From positions 1-64,000 of the forward strand of contig CAZIID010000001.1 in NCBI GenBank assembly GCA_964539415.1: a DNA stretch of 64,000 bases, given 5' to 3'. The stretch comes from CAYQFQ01 sp964539415 (GTDB lineage Bacteria > Patescibacteriota > Minisyncoccia > Phycocordibacterales > GWA1-40-21). Position 1 is the stretch's first letter; each line of letters starts with the position of its first letter. The notes beneath the pieces are model-generated. The model searched no databases. It worked only from the letters and a program-made list of their open reading frames with translations, and was not told where the DNA came from. A program made the translations under genes and the position numbers. Shown here piece after piece: positions 1 through 8,123 of this stretch.

Positions 1-322
1 TAATCCACTGATCAAAAAGAGGTCTGATTGTTCTATCAATAATTCTTCCTGAAAGTATAGCTTCATCAGATGGCTTTCCTTCTCTTCTGACATACCTTGA
101 ACCTAAAATCTTACCAGAAGCATAAAATCTTTCTTCAAACTCTACAGTAAGAGGAAGATAGTCTCCGCCTTCTTTCAGATTCTTTGAAATAACAGCAGTA
201 GCAAGTATTGCGGTATTTCCATATCTTAAAATTACCGATCCACTCGCATTCTCTACCAAATCATTAAACTCGGCAGTAAGCTTTCTTCCGCCTAGCTCCA
301 TCGAAAATTCTTTCTTAATCAT
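1..322 (-). CDS. pnp: Polyribonucleotide nucleotidyltransferase (PNPase), N-terminal part only
   Basis: The first 107 codons of PNPase read leftward off the window edge from an ATG at 320-322. The translation contains the family's opening segment (MELGGRKL, then a stretch with GSVILRYGNTAILATAV) and the conserved RYVRREGKPSDEAIL and RTIRPLF motifs of the first RNase PH domain. PNPase degrades RNA 3' to 5' by phosphorolysis in the cytoplasm. In many bacteria it follows rpsO; here rpsO is on the same strand about 2.3 kb upstream, with two small genes and an opposite-strand folD between, so that pairing has been interrupted. The KH and S1 domains lie outside the window. Confidence 0.93.
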   Translation of the reverse strand, partial: MIKKEFSMELGGRKLTAEFNDLVENASGSVILRYGNTAILATAVISKNLKEGGDYLPLTVEFEERFYASGKILGSRYVRREGKPSDEAILSGRIIDRTIRPLFDQWI

Positions 323-519
323 TCTTTTGTTAGCTTGACTTGTAAATTTCAGATTACCCGCAATTAGCGGACAAACTGCTTATTCACAAACCAAGCTATA
401 TTAAATTAATAAACTTCAACTCATTACTAAACAATTTTAGGATAACATATATCACCAACTTTGTTTAGGACTAAACTTATAGTAAAAAATATACTTTCTT
501 GCTAATATACGATGACAAT

Positions 520-1377
520 ATGCCAAAGATATTAGATGGAAAAGTCGTTCGCGATAAAATAATGAATGAATTGAAAGAGAAAGTCTCTGGTTTTAGTTCT
601 GTGCCTAGCCTTGCAATAATTCAAATAGGCGATAATCCAGATTCTGATATTTATGTAAAAAGAAAAATCGATTTTGCCAAAAAAATAGGAGTAAATGCTT
701 TTATTGTAAGTTTTCCTCAAAAAGACGTTTCACAAGAAGAATTAACAAAGGGAATACACAAACTAAACACTGATGAAACAGCAAACGGCATAATAATACA
801 GGCACCATTACCTGCTCCCCTAGACTGGTTTAAGGCGATAGAGCAAATTGATCCAATAAAAGACGTCGATGGAGTATGTGCTAAAAACGTAGAAGATCTA
901 GAAAAAAATACAAATAAGGGAATAATTCCAGCCACTGCAAGAGGTGTCCTCTCACTTTTAAATTATTACGATATTTCTGTCACAGGTAAAAATGTAGTTG
1001 TTATGGGAAGATCTCGTCTTGTAGGAACACCAATTGCAAGCGTAATAAAAAATGAAGGAGCAAAAGTAACGGTCTGTCACAGCAAAACAATTAACCCAGA
1101 AAAAATCACAAGAGAAGCTGATATTCTTATCGTCGCTATTGGTAAAGCAGAACTTGTCGGTGCTGACTACACAAAAGAAGGACAAGTAATAATAGACGTA
1201 GGAATAAATTCCGTAATAAAAGATGATGGCACAAGAAAGATTTACGGCGATGTAGATTTTGATTCGGTAAAAGATATCGTCTCTGCGATTTCCCCTGTCC
1301 CCGGAGGCGTTGGTCCGATGACTGTCGCTTCTTTATTTCAAAACTTGGTGGAAGCGTTTGAGAAACAGAATAAATAG
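520..1377 (+). CDS. folD: FolD, methylenetetrahydrofolate dehydrogenase/cyclohydrolase
   Basis: The bifunctional folate enzyme interconverts 5,10-methylene-THF and 10-formyl-THF using NADP. Visible signatures are the catalytic YVKRK lysine region, IDPIKDVDGVC, the nucleotide-binding VVVMGRSRLVGTP loop and the C-terminal PVPGGVGPMTVASL. The open frame extends to a TTG at 499, but homologues begin directly at the (M)PKILDGK segment, so the ATG at 520 is chosen (285 codons). A TATACG box ends 8 nt before it, compatible with a leaderless message. Flanked by minus-strand genes and closed by a strong bidirectional hairpin. Confidence 0.95.
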   Translation: MPKILDGKVVRDKIMNELKEKVSGFSSVPSLAIIQIGDNPDSDIYVKRKIDFAKKIGVNAFIVSFPQKDVSQEELTKGIHKLNTDETANGIIIQAPLPAPLDWFKAIEQIDPIKDVDGVCAKNVEDLEKNTNKGIIPATARGVLSLLNYYDISVTGKNVVVMGRSRLVGTPIASVIKNEGAKVTVCHSKTINPEKITREADILIVAIGKAELVGADYTKEGQVIIDVGINSVIKDDGTRKIYGDVDFDSVKDIVSAISPVPGGVGPMTVASLFQNLVEAFEKQNK

Positions 1378-1406
1378 TATGAGAGGTTAGTATAGGGAGG
1401 AGAAAA

Positions 1407-1445
1407 AATCCCCCAGAACCATAAAATGGTTCTGGGGGATTTGCT
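1407..1445. terminator. Bidirectional intrinsic terminator
   Basis: A perfect 15-bp stem (arms 1407-1421 and 1427-1441) with a 5-nt loop lies between convergent folD and the 95-codon minus-strand gene. A-rich sequence on one side and T-rich on the other suit both directions. Confidence 0.85.
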
Positions 1446-1463
1446 TTTGAAGAGCACGACAAT

Positions 1464-1751
1464 TTATCTTTTCCAAAGAGAATACACCCCTGGCATTTTT
1501 AATTTGATGGATTTTTCAAACCCGTCAGGCCTGATCTGGATTCCATCATTTGTGTAAACGACTTCTCGAACAAAAGACTGCCACTTCAATGAAATTTCAT
1601 CCAGAATTGAGGTGATCCCATCATGTGTCATGGTGTTTCGAGCTTTTCGTAAAGCTTCAACTTCAGACATCATTCCATTCACAACGTCACACAAGGCCTC
1701 CACTGTAGATCCTTTTGATTTGAATTCACGCGCATAATCGATCGCTCTCAT
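1464..1751 (-). CDS. Small hypothetical protein, 95 aa
   Basis: I do not recognise this family. It is a soluble, charged, probably helical protein with an N-terminal AIDYAREFKSKG segment and a basic end (YSLWKR). It differs from most genes here in having complete control signals: -35 TTGCTT (1810-1815), a 17-nt spacer, -10 TATAAT (1787-1792), a roughly 29-nt 5'UTR and an AAAGGAG ribosome binding site upstream of the ATG. It is monocistronic and ends at the shared terminator at 1407-1441. Expression signals and clean termination support a real gene; function unknown. It may belong to an accessory set (compare 4038, 8390, 10489 and 53437). Confidence 0.75.
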   Translation of the reverse strand: MRAIDYAREFKSKGSTVEALCDVVNGMMSEVEALRKARNTMTHDGITSILDEISLKWQSFVREVVYTNDGIQIRPDGFEKSIKLKMPGVYSLWKR

Positions 1752-1786
1752 TGGTGCACTCCTTTTTTAAAAGATGTTCTCATACT

Positions 1787-1815
1787 ATTATATCATATAT
1801 AAACATAAAAAGCAA
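1787..1815 (-). promoter_or_regulatory. Sigma70-type promoter of the 95-aa gene
   Basis: Minus-strand TTGCTT (1810-1815), 17-nt spacer, TATAAT (1787-1792); predicted start near 1780. The same TTGCTT-17-TATAAT arrangement precedes the gene at 53437. Confidence 0.65.
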
Positions 1816-1835
1816 TAGTATAAAAATGGTAATTA

Positions 1836-1878
1836 AAACAAACCAGCGATTTCGCAAAGCGAAATCGCTGGTTTGTTT
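1836..1878 (-). terminator. Hairpin terminator after the NYN-domain gene
   Basis: A perfect 20-bp stem (1836-1855 with 1859-1878) and a 3-nt loop lie just downstream of the 1923-2444 gene on the minus strand. Confidence 0.75.
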
Positions 1879-1922
1879 CTTTTCTCCATACTAATACCTA
1901 TACTACATACTCATACTTATTC

Positions 1923-2444
1923 TTATCTCTTCACTCCTCCTCCTATCAAATACTTTTTTGGCTCCAAATCTAAATCTATAAAGTCATCAACTGCTTCTAT
2001 AAGCTTTGATGAAGTTGATTTACCAAAACAAACCACCTCTACCTGACAACCTTCATTTATCTGTAAATGTTCTACAAGAGGAATAAAATCTCCATCTCCT
2101 GTTACAAGTACTACTGCATCAAGCTTAGGTGCGAGAGCAAGTGCATCCATCGCCATTCCAACATCCCAGTCTGCCTTCTTTGCGCCACCTGGAAATATTT
2201 GTAAATTTTTTGTCTTTGTTTGAATACCAACCTTTGTTAAAGCTTCAAAAAAACTTTTCTCATCTCCACCTTCTGTTGTTATAACATAAGCAACAGCTCT
2301 TATTAAAAGTCTTCCGCCTAAAGCATCTTTTATTATTTGACCAAAATTAACTTTTGCTCCATACAAATTTTTTGCACTATGATAAAGATTTTGTGTATCT
2401 ATAAAAATACCGACTCTTTGATTTTTGTGTTTTATAACTGACAT
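1923..2444 (-). CDS. NYN/LabA-like PIN-fold nuclease domain protein
   Basis: 173 aa forming a single NYN (LabA/DUF88-type PIN-like) domain. The acidic sites expected for a metal-dependent RNase are visible: GIFIDTQNLYHSA near residue 12 (first Asp), KKADWDVGMAMDA in the middle, and the VTGDGDF motif followed by PLVEHL. Members are thought to act in RNA processing or turnover; the substrate here is unknown. It lies downstream of rpsO on the same strand, separated by a terminator and repeats, so it is probably transcribed alone. Length and motifs are complete. Confidence 0.85.
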   Translation of the reverse strand: MSVIKHKNQRVGIFIDTQNLYHSAKNLYGAKVNFGQIIKDALGGRLLIRAVAYVITTEGGDEKSFFEALTKVGIQTKTKNLQIFPGGAKKADWDVGMAMDALALAPKLDAVVLVTGDGDFIPLVEHLQINEGCQVEVVCFGKSTSSKLIEAVDDFIDLDLEPKKYLIGGGVKR

Positions 2445-2528
2445 ATTTATTAAAATTATTTTTATTAAATCGACCCTCTACTAACTAAGTATATCATAAC
2501 TCATCATGATAAATTCTCCATGTATTAC

Positions 2529-2609
2529 TCTTTGTCTTTCCCGCGCAGGCGGGAATCCATCTTGGTTGGATAATCCTGGATCCCCGCATTCGCGAGGATG
2601 ACAGAAAGG
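2529..2609. repeat. Dispersed palindromic repeat, family 1 (two facing copies)
   Basis: Contains CCCGCGCAGGCGGGAATCCA and, inverted, TGGATCCCCGCATTCGCGAGG ending in ATGACAG. The same family recurs at 6047, inside comM (15734), at 41897 and at 59890-60022. Confidence 0.8.
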
Positions 2610-2617
2610 TAAAACCG

Positions 2618-2663
2618 TAATCAAAAATTAAAACCGCTTTAAAGCGGTTTTAATTTTTGATTA
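2618..2663. terminator. Perfect 46-nt palindromic terminator overlapping the rpsO stop codon
   Basis: Two 23-nt arms with no loop nucleotide, T/A-rich outside and GC-rich at the centre. The rpsO stop (2661-2663) is the outermost codon of the stem. Confidence 0.8.
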
Positions 2664-2924
2664 CTTTAGTCCTACTTTCTTAGATATTGCTTCGTATCTC
2701 TTTGGATTATTCTTCATGAGGTATTTCATGTGTTTCTGTCTTTCTGCAACCATTCCGAGAAGTCCTCTTCTTGAGTGATTATCTTTAGCATTTTTCTTTA
2801 AATGCTTAGTTAATTCTTCAATTCTCTTTGTAAGCATCGCGACTTGAACCTCAGGAGAGCCTGTGTCTGTGTCGTGGATAGCCACTTCTTTTATGATTTT
2901 CTGCTTTTTTGTTTTTGTTAACAT
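2661..2924 (-). CDS. rpsO: 30S ribosomal protein S15
   Basis: 87 aa, the usual S15 length. Typical sequence: DTDTGSPEVQVAMLTKRIEELTKHLK, NHSRRGLLGMVAERQKHMKYL and a C-terminal KRYEAISKKVGL. S15 binds the 16S rRNA central domain early in small-subunit assembly. A TATACT box (forward 2932-2937) ends 7 nt before the ATG, leaving essentially no leader, so the leader-RNA autoregulation known in E. coli cannot operate as there. The gene diverges from the Xer recombinase. Confidence 0.97.
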   Translation of the reverse strand: MLTKTKKQKIIKEVAIHDTDTGSPEVQVAMLTKRIEELTKHLKKNAKDNHSRRGLLGMVAERQKHMKYLMKNNPKRYEAISKKVGLK

Positions 2925-3014
2925 GTGAAAGAGTATAGCATAAAAGCCAAAAAAAGCAATGTTTTATGTTTTTTATTGTGCGACACTAAAAAGATGATAC
3001 AATTGAAAACAAAC

Positions 3015-3935
3015 ATGAACCTTTCGGAACTTAAAACACAATTCCTAGAATATATTGAAATCGAACGTGGTCGTGCCATACGCACCGTTGAAAACTACGA
3101 CCATTATCTTACAGTTTTTCTAAACTACACAAAAATAACTGATCCAAAAGATATCACAGATACAAAAATCCGTGAGTTTAGACTTTGGCTAAATCGCCAA
3201 TCTGCCGGAAACAACAAAGCAACTGGCGATACCATGAAAAAAAGAACGCAAAACTATTATCTGATAGCTCTGCGCACCTTTCTTAAATTCCTTGCAAGAC
3301 GTGGTTTCAAATCTCTTTCAGCAGACCAAATAGAACTCGCAAAAGTTGGTGAAAGAAGTATTGATGTTATAAACAGAGATGAACTTACACGACTTTTAAA
3401 TGCTCCTGATTCTGAAGAGAATCCCGAAAAAAAAGCTCGTGGAAAAGCCATACTTGAGCTCCTCTTCTCTACTGGACTTCGTGTATCTGAGCTCTGTTCC
3501 CTAACAAACGATCTAGACTTGCACTCAGATGAGTTTTCTATCCGTGGAAAAGGTGGAAAGGTTCGTGTTGTTTTTCTTTCAGATGAAGCAAAAAAAGCAA
3601 TTAAAGAATATCTAGCGATAAGAAAAGATATGTCTGATGCCATGTTTGTAAAAATTAATGATGAAAAGAGAAATAAAAGTGAAAATGATGGCCTTACTCG
3701 ACGTTCAATAGAAAGAATCGTAAAAAGATATGCAGTAATTGCTGGTATTTCAAAAAAAGTTACACCTCACGTAATTCGCCATTGTTTTGCAACTGATCTT
3801 CTTGGTAATGGAGCTGACCTACGTTCAGTTCAAGCAATGCTTGGGCATTCAAATATTGCAACAACCCAAATCTACACGCACGTCACAGATAAACATCTTC
3901 GTGATATACACAAAAAGTTCCACAACAAAGGTTAA
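3015..3935 (+). CDS. Xer-type tyrosine recombinase
   Basis: An integrase-family recombinase with an N-terminal SAM-like core-binding domain (MNLSELKTQFLEYIEIERG...) and a C-terminal catalytic domain. The catalytic set is visible: Arg in FSTGLRVSELC, Lys in RGKGGKVR, HxxR in TPHVIRHCFAT, His in LGHSNI and the nucleophile Tyr in TTQIYTHV. The frame is open from 2925, but the start at 3015 matches the usual Xer N-terminus; an ATG at 2994 is the alternative. The size (306 aa) and lone chromosomal setting suit chromosome-dimer resolution more than a mobile integrase, but XerC, XerD or XerH identity cannot be settled by eye. Confidence 0.9.
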   Translation: MNLSELKTQFLEYIEIERGRAIRTVENYDHYLTVFLNYTKITDPKDITDTKIREFRLWLNRQSAGNNKATGDTMKKRTQNYYLIALRTFLKFLARRGFKSLSADQIELAKVGERSIDVINRDELTRLLNAPDSEENPEKKARGKAILELLFSTGLRVSELCSLTNDLDLHSDEFSIRGKGGKVRVVFLSDEAKKAIKEYLAIRKDMSDAMFVKINDEKRNKSENDGLTRRSIERIVKRYAVIAGISKKVTPHVIRHCFATDLLGNGADLRSVQAMLGHSNIATTQIYTHVTDKHLRDIHKKFHNKG

Positions 3936-3957
3936 AGACTAGGATTTTATATAAGGG

Positions 3958-3986
3958 TTGTCATATTGTCACTTTTGTGTTATATA
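3958..3986 (+). promoter_or_regulatory. Promoter of the 112-aa gene
   Basis: TTGTCA (3958-3963), 17-nt spacer, TATATA (3981-3986); predicted start near 3993, giving a roughly 45-nt 5'UTR. Confidence 0.55.
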
Positions 3987-4037
3987 TAACATAGAATTTT
4001 TTTATAAAAAACCACGTTCTTTAGAATGGATTAACTG

Positions 4038-4376
4038 ATGAATAAACCAACTATTTTGGTTTGTATTGCGATAAAAGATGAAACTGTGGAAAACATGTTA
4101 AAACGTGTCCTACACAGATCGAACAATAAAGTTCATATCAATTACACGACAAAAGTTGAAGAGGCTGACCTTGTTATTTTTTGTCATTTACACGAAATCG
4201 GCATGACTTTTGACCCCAAAAAGGTTTACACCTTCTTAGGTGTAAGTGAGAATCTTCCAGACAATTGCGTCGCAACAAACACGTTGATAGTCAGTGGTAT
4301 TGGAGAATCAATTACAAAGGTCCTGGACAAAATACATTCCAAAAACCCAGGGACAAAAGACCCGATGTTGTCTTAA
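4038..4376 (+). CDS. Hypothetical small protein, 112 aa
   Basis: Not recognised. It opens with a beta-strand-like segment (TILVCIAIKDE) followed by an amphipathic helix (VENMLKRVLHR) and another strand (ADLVIFCHLHEI), which suggests a small alpha/beta fold. There is no signal peptide or membrane segment. It has its own promoter, a 5'UTR and an intrinsic terminator 10 nt after the stop. A shorter frame overlapping its 3' end (from 4265) is a shadow. Confidence 0.7.
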   Translation: MNKPTILVCIAIKDETVENMLKRVLHRSNNKVHINYTTKVEEADLVIFCHLHEIGMTFDPKKVYTFLGVSENLPDNCVATNTLIVSGIGESITKVLDKIHSKNPGTKDPMLS

Positions 4377-4386
4377 AAAGTATCAC

Positions 4387-4411
4387 GCTCGAGGAAACTC
4401 GAGCTTTTTTT
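4387..4411 (+). terminator. Intrinsic terminator
   Basis: A 7-bp stem GCTCGAG/CTCGAGC with a GAAA loop followed by seven T. Confidence 0.85.
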
Positions 4412-4488
4412 ATACAAAGATCTGACAGATTGATTTTTAGTGAAATAAGAATATAATTCATTTAATTAACATTAATATAAAAACCAGA

Positions 4489-4854
4489 ATGGAAAACACA
4501 CAAAAACAAGAGAATACTCAAAAAGAAGACACTACCCCTGCGATAAACGAAGCAAATAAAAATGAAAAGATAATGTCAGCAATTTGCTATATACCAGTTT
4601 TATTTTTAATCCCTTTCTTTTTAGTAAAGGATAAAAGCAAAACACTCAATTTCCATATAAACCAAGGCATAATACTTTCTATACTTTTTATACTCGGCTA
4701 TTTTATAATGAGCTTACTTCCGTTTATAACAAAAAGTGCTGTTGATATTTGGAAACTCATAATCCTTATTTTTACTATCATAGGTATAGTCAATGTCTGT
4801 AACAATAAAGAGAAAAAGTTGCCTTTGATTGGTAATATTCTCAATATTATATAA
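4489..4854 (+). CDS. Tic20/DUF4870-like small membrane protein (copy 1)
   Basis: 121 aa. A hydrophilic, Gln/Glu/Lys-rich N-terminus of about 28 residues is followed by a compact membrane domain: an AICYIPVLFLIPFFLVKD hairpin, then a central HINQGIILSILFI segment and a third helix ending in a short basic tail. The NFHINQG motif and helix spacing resemble Tic20-like/DUF4870 proteins of unknown role. The next gene, 17 nt downstream, encodes a paralogue, so the pair is probably a tandem duplication in one transcript. Confidence 0.8.
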   Translation: MENTQKQENTQKEDTTPAINEANKNEKIMSAICYIPVLFLIPFFLVKDKSKTLNFHINQGIILSILFILGYFIMSLLPFITKSAVDIWKLIILIFTIIGIVNVCNNKEKKLPLIGNILNII

Positions 4855-4871
4855 AAATACAAAACAAAAAA

Positions 4872-5210
4872 ATGGACTCAAACAATAATCAAACAAGCAG
4901 CACAATAGATAACGATAAACTTTGGAGTATATTAGCTTACGTGTTCTTCCTTCTCCCTCTCATTTTTGTAAAAAACAAATCACAAACTCTAATTTTTCAC
5001 GTCAATCAAGGAATAATCCTTACAATTGTCGCCCTTATTGGTGCTTTTGGTTTAGACCTACTACCTTTCTGGTTTAAAATACTTGTCTTAGTAAAATGGA
5101 TTTGGAATATCTTTGTTTTAGCGCTTCTTGTTACAGGAATTAAAAACGTAATCTATAACGAACAAAAAACTCTCCCCTTTGTCGGTAACCTTTTTACATT
5201 TTTGAAATAG
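4872..5210 (+). CDS. Tic20/DUF4870-like small membrane protein (copy 2)
   Basis: 112 aa, paralogous to the gene immediately upstream. It shares the order of a helix pair (WSILAYVFFLLPLIFV), the FHVNQGIILTIVALIG motif and a final helix before NEQKTLPFVGNL, which matches the upstream NKEKKLPLIGNI. The N-terminal tail is shorter. Function unknown. The two products may form a hetero-oligomer in the cytoplasmic membrane, which is inference only. Confidence 0.8.
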   Translation: MDSNNNQTSSTIDNDKLWSILAYVFFLLPLIFVKNKSQTLIFHVNQGIILTIVALIGAFGLDLLPFWFKILVLVKWIWNIFVLALLVTGIKNVIYNEQKTLPFVGNLFTFLK

Positions 5211-5259
5211 GAAAAATCACTCCTTTATACTTATACTATTTTCATGCTATGATTTAAAC

Positions 5260-6024
5260 ATGAAAATTTTGTCTTGGAACGTAAACGGACTTAGAGCTTT
5301 CTTCAAAAAAGGCGCTTTTGAGTCAATATATCAAATAGAACCAGACATTTTCTGTCTACAAGAAACAAAAGTACATCCCGAAGACTTGCCAGAGGAACTA
5401 AAGTCCCCTGCAGGGTATTTCGGCTATTTTGATCATTCAAAAGGCAAGAAAGGTTACAGCGGGGTCGCAATATATTCAAAAATTAAACCAGAAAAAGTAG
5501 AATACGGAATTGGAATACCAAAATTTGACGACGAAGGAAGAACTCTCGTTGTACATTTTAAAGATTTTGTTTTGTTAAATATATATTTTCCAAATGGTGG
5601 AGGTGGACAGGACAGATTGGATTATAAAATGGAATATTATGATGAATTCCTAAAATTTATTGAAAATCTTCGTAAACAAGCAAAATCTGTAATTTTCTGC
5701 GGAGATGTAAATACAGCTCACAATGAAATAGATATCGCTAGACCAAAAGAAAATGAAAATCGCACAGGTTTTTTAAGAACGGAAAGAGATTGGTTAGATA
5801 AAGTTATATCACTTGGTTGGATAGACACTTTCCGCACACTTCATCCAGAAAAAGTGAAATACTCTTGGTGGGATATGAAAACATTTGCACGAGATAGAAA
5901 TGTCGGATGGAGATTAGACTATTTCTTCGTTTCGTCTGACCTAAAAGATAAAATCAAACACGCAAAAATCTTAGACAATGTAATGGGAAGTGATCACTGT
6001 CCAGTACTATTGGAAATAAATTAA
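5260..6024 (+). CDS. xth: Exodeoxyribonuclease III (AP endonuclease)
   Basis: 254 aa of the ExoIII/EEP family, which cuts DNA at abasic sites in base-excision repair. Motifs: WNVNGLRA at the start, LQETK (metal-binding Glu), IYFPNGGGGQDRLDYK, GDVNTAHNEIDIARP, GWIDTFR, YSWWDM and the terminal GSDHCPV. Length is normal. A TATGAT box (5248-5253) ends 6 nt before the ATG, indicating a leaderless transcript. Confidence 0.96.
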   Translation: MKILSWNVNGLRAFFKKGAFESIYQIEPDIFCLQETKVHPEDLPEELKSPAGYFGYFDHSKGKKGYSGVAIYSKIKPEKVEYGIGIPKFDDEGRTLVVHFKDFVLLNIYFPNGGGGQDRLDYKMEYYDEFLKFIENLRKQAKSVIFCGDVNTAHNEIDIARPKENENRTGFLRTERDWLDKVISLGWIDTFRTLHPEKVKYSWWDMKTFARDRNVGWRLDYFFVSSDLKDKIKHAKILDNVMGSDHCPVLLEIN

Positions 6025-6046
6025 AAGCATACTCACTTTTCTCTTG

Positions 6047-6110
6047 TCATTCCCGACCTGATCGGGAATCCATCTTTTTTGTCTTTGCGAGCGAAGCGTG
6101 GCAATCCAGT
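6047..6110. repeat. Dispersed repeats, families 1 and 2 side by side
   Basis: A family 1 palindrome (CATTCCCGACCTGATCGGGAATCC) is followed by a family 2 element (GTCTTTGCGAGCGAAGCGTGGCAATCCAG). Confidence 0.8.
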
Positions 6111-6123
6111 TTGTAATTTTTTA

Positions 6124-6161
6124 AATGAAAAACCCGAACTTTTCTGTTCGGGTTTTTCATT
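6124..6161. terminator. Bidirectional terminator between xth and pyrG
   Basis: A perfect 16-bp stem (6124-6139 with 6146-6161) with A- and T-rich flanks lies between convergent genes. Confidence 0.85.
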
Positions 6162-6168
6162 TTTATAA

Positions 6169-7824
6169 TTATTTTTTCTTATTTATGGCCGCTTTTATGA
6201 ACTCTGTAAAAAGTGGGTGTGGTGCAAGTGGTCGTGCTAGAAATTCAGGATGAAATTGTGTGCCAAGGAAAAAAGGATGTTTAGTTTTTGGAAGCTCCGC
6301 AATTTCCATTAGTTCCCCATTTGGTGAAACTCCTGAAAAAACAAGGCCCGCATCTTCTATTCTTTTTATATACTCTGGATTCACTTCGTAACGATGACGA
6401 TGCCTTTCTGAAACATTTTCTTTACTGTATGCATTCTGTGCAACTGTCCCCTTCTTCAAAATTGTCTCATAAGCTCCAAGTCGCATACTTCCACCATAAT
6501 TCCCCTCCGCGATTTTTTTCTTTTGATCAGGCATTATATCTATCACCAAATCTTTTGCATTTTTGTTTATTTCCGCAGTATTTGCATCTTTCAAACCTAA
6601 AACATTTCTTGCATACTCAATGACCATAAGTTGCATTCCGTAACATAAACCAAAATATGGAATCTTTTTTTCTCGTGCATATCTTATAACAGACAGCTTC
6701 CCTTCAATCCCCGATTCACCAAATCCACCCGGTACAATTATTCCATCAAATTTATCTAATTCTTTAAATGCAGACTTTTTTACATTTGAGCCTTCAAAAT
6801 CTCTTGAATTTACAGTATGGATTACAGGCTTTCTACCTAACTTATATGCAGAATATTTTATCGCTTCAAGCACCGAAACATATGCATCAGTGAGAACAAA
6901 ATCTCCAGTATTAAAATATTTTCCTACAATTGCAATGTTTACAGGTTTCTTCACACTCTTTACACGTTTTGCAAAATCTTCCCATTGTTTCATTCCGATA
7001 GGATTAGATTTTTTCTTTAAACGCAAAAGCTTGAGCAAAATATTTCCCAAATTATCTTTTTCAAAATTAAGTGGCACATCAAAAACACTTTCAATATTTG
7101 GTGCGGAAATTACATGTTCAACTGGCATACTACAAGACACGGCGATTTTTTCTTTTCTCTTTTGATCCATTGGAACTTCACTTCTTGCGATAATAATGTC
7201 TGCATTTACTCCATAAGAATTTAGCTGACGAATTGCATTTTGAGTTGGTTTTGATTTCATCTCACCTAGCTTTGAAGGTACTGGCATATAACTCACCATT
7301 ATAAAAGCAACGTCATCTGGATGGTAAACTTTCATAGTTCTTGCAGCTTCAATAAACATAATATTTTGATAGTCCCCAACTGTCCCTCCAATTTCAACCA
7401 CAGTTATATCTGACTTGTTTGTTTTTGCAGAATGTTCAAATCTTCTAATTATTTCATCACGAATATGTGGGATAGCCTCAACACAATGTCCACCGTACTT
7501 GAGTGCCCTTTCTGCTGCAATAACATGCTGATAAACCATACCAGATGTAATGTAATCATCGTGAGTTAAATCTCTATGCAAAAATCTTTCATAGTTTCCC
7601 ATGTCTTGATCTGTTTCAAGTCCAGAATTTAAAACAAAAGTTTCTCCATGTTCTGTCGGATTCATTGTCCCTGCATCAACGTTTAAATACGGATCCACTT
7701 TCAAAAGATTCACAGAAAAACCCTTCGCTTGAAGAAGGGTTCCAATAGACGAGCTGGCTATTCCTTTTCCAACTCCTGACATCACACCACCGGTGACAAA
7801 AATATATTTATGATGTTTTTTCAC
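6169..7824 (-). CDS. pyrG: CTP synthase
   Basis: 551 aa, full length. PyrG makes CTP from UTP, ATP and glutamine. The N-terminal synthetase domain shows the P-loop-like FVTGGVMSGVGKG, VDPYLNVDAGTMNP and HGETFVL. The C-terminal class I glutamine amidotransferase shows the nucleophile elbow FGLCYGMQ (Tyr where Leu is common) and GTQFHPEF with the His/Glu of the triad. Translation starts at a GTG (7822-7824). A TAAAAT box lies 6 nt upstream of it. The terminator of the upstream minus-strand RNA lies only about 30 bp away. Confidence 0.97.
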   Translation of the reverse strand: MKKHHKYIFVTGGVMSGVGKGIASSSIGTLLQAKGFSVNLLKVDPYLNVDAGTMNPTEHGETFVLNSGLETDQDMGNYERFLHRDLTHDDYITSGMVYQHVIAAERALKYGGHCVEAIPHIRDEIIRRFEHSAKTNKSDITVVEIGGTVGDYQNIMFIEAARTMKVYHPDDVAFIMVSYMPVPSKLGEMKSKPTQNAIRQLNSYGVNADIIIARSEVPMDQKRKEKIAVSCSMPVEHVISAPNIESVFDVPLNFEKDNLGNILLKLLRLKKKSNPIGMKQWEDFAKRVKSVKKPVNIAIVGKYFNTGDFVLTDAYVSVLEAIKYSAYKLGRKPVIHTVNSRDFEGSNVKKSAFKELDKFDGIIVPGGFGESGIEGKLSVIRYAREKKIPYFGLCYGMQLMVIEYARNVLGLKDANTAEINKNAKDLVIDIMPDQKKKIAEGNYGGSMRLGAYETILKKGTVAQNAYSKENVSERHRHRYEVNPEYIKRIEDAGLVFSGVSPNGELMEIAELPKTKHPFFLGTQFHPEFLARPLAPHPLFTEFIKAAINKKK

Positions 7825-7862
7825 AAGATTATTTTATCATTATATTTTTAAAAAAACAAAAA

Positions 7863-7887
7863 ACAGGCCCACCGAAGTGAAGCCTGT
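7863..7887 (-). terminator. Terminator of RNA copy A
   Basis: Minus-strand ACAGGC...GCCUGU stem with an inner CAC-UUCG-GUG hairpin, followed by a U-rich tract (forward A-run 7850-7862). Confidence 0.85.
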
Positions 7888-8044
7888 GGAAAGTCCGAAG
7901 TTCTCAATAACTAAGGATAAAGTGCCGACAAAAAGAACGGGCGAAATTTTTAATGTCTGGTGGCCAAATGGCTCTCGTAAATCGAACCAAGACAGAGGAG
8001 TTAACATAAATGTTATCCCCAATAGAATACTGATATAAACTACT

Positions 8045-8123
8045 CTTTGTTTCGTCCTTTTGGGCCGACTGTTTTACAGTTTAGGCTGGACTCATCAGGC
8101 AAGACACACATCTTGCGACAAAG
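8045..8123 (-). ncRNA. Type III hammerhead self-cleaving ribozyme
   Basis: Every invariant part is present in order on the minus strand. Stem III is CUUUGU (8123-8118) with ACAAAG (8050-8045). Cleavage nucleotide C17 is at 8117, after GU. Stem I is GCAAGA/UCUUGC with a UGUGUG loop (8116-8099). The core is CUGAUGA (8098-8092). Stem II is GUCC (8091-8088) with GGAC (8057-8054), extended by GCC/GGC and ACUGU/ACAGU. The second core segment is GAAA (8053-8050). Stems I and II are closed and stem III is open, which defines type III. Predicted cleavage is between 8117 and 8116, releasing the structured RNA downstream. Identified from the consensus, not from a covariance search. Confidence 0.93.

Noticed and set aside
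3015..3935. Phage or plasmid integrase
   Set aside because: Compact Xer-like sequence with housekeeping neighbours and no adjacent attachment repeats; a chromosomal Xer protein is more likely.
7840..8022. 60-codon minus-strand frame with a counterpart at 10079-10264
   Set aside because: Both frames lie inside the paired structured RNAs; the shared residues come from the conserved RNA core and run through the terminator hairpins.
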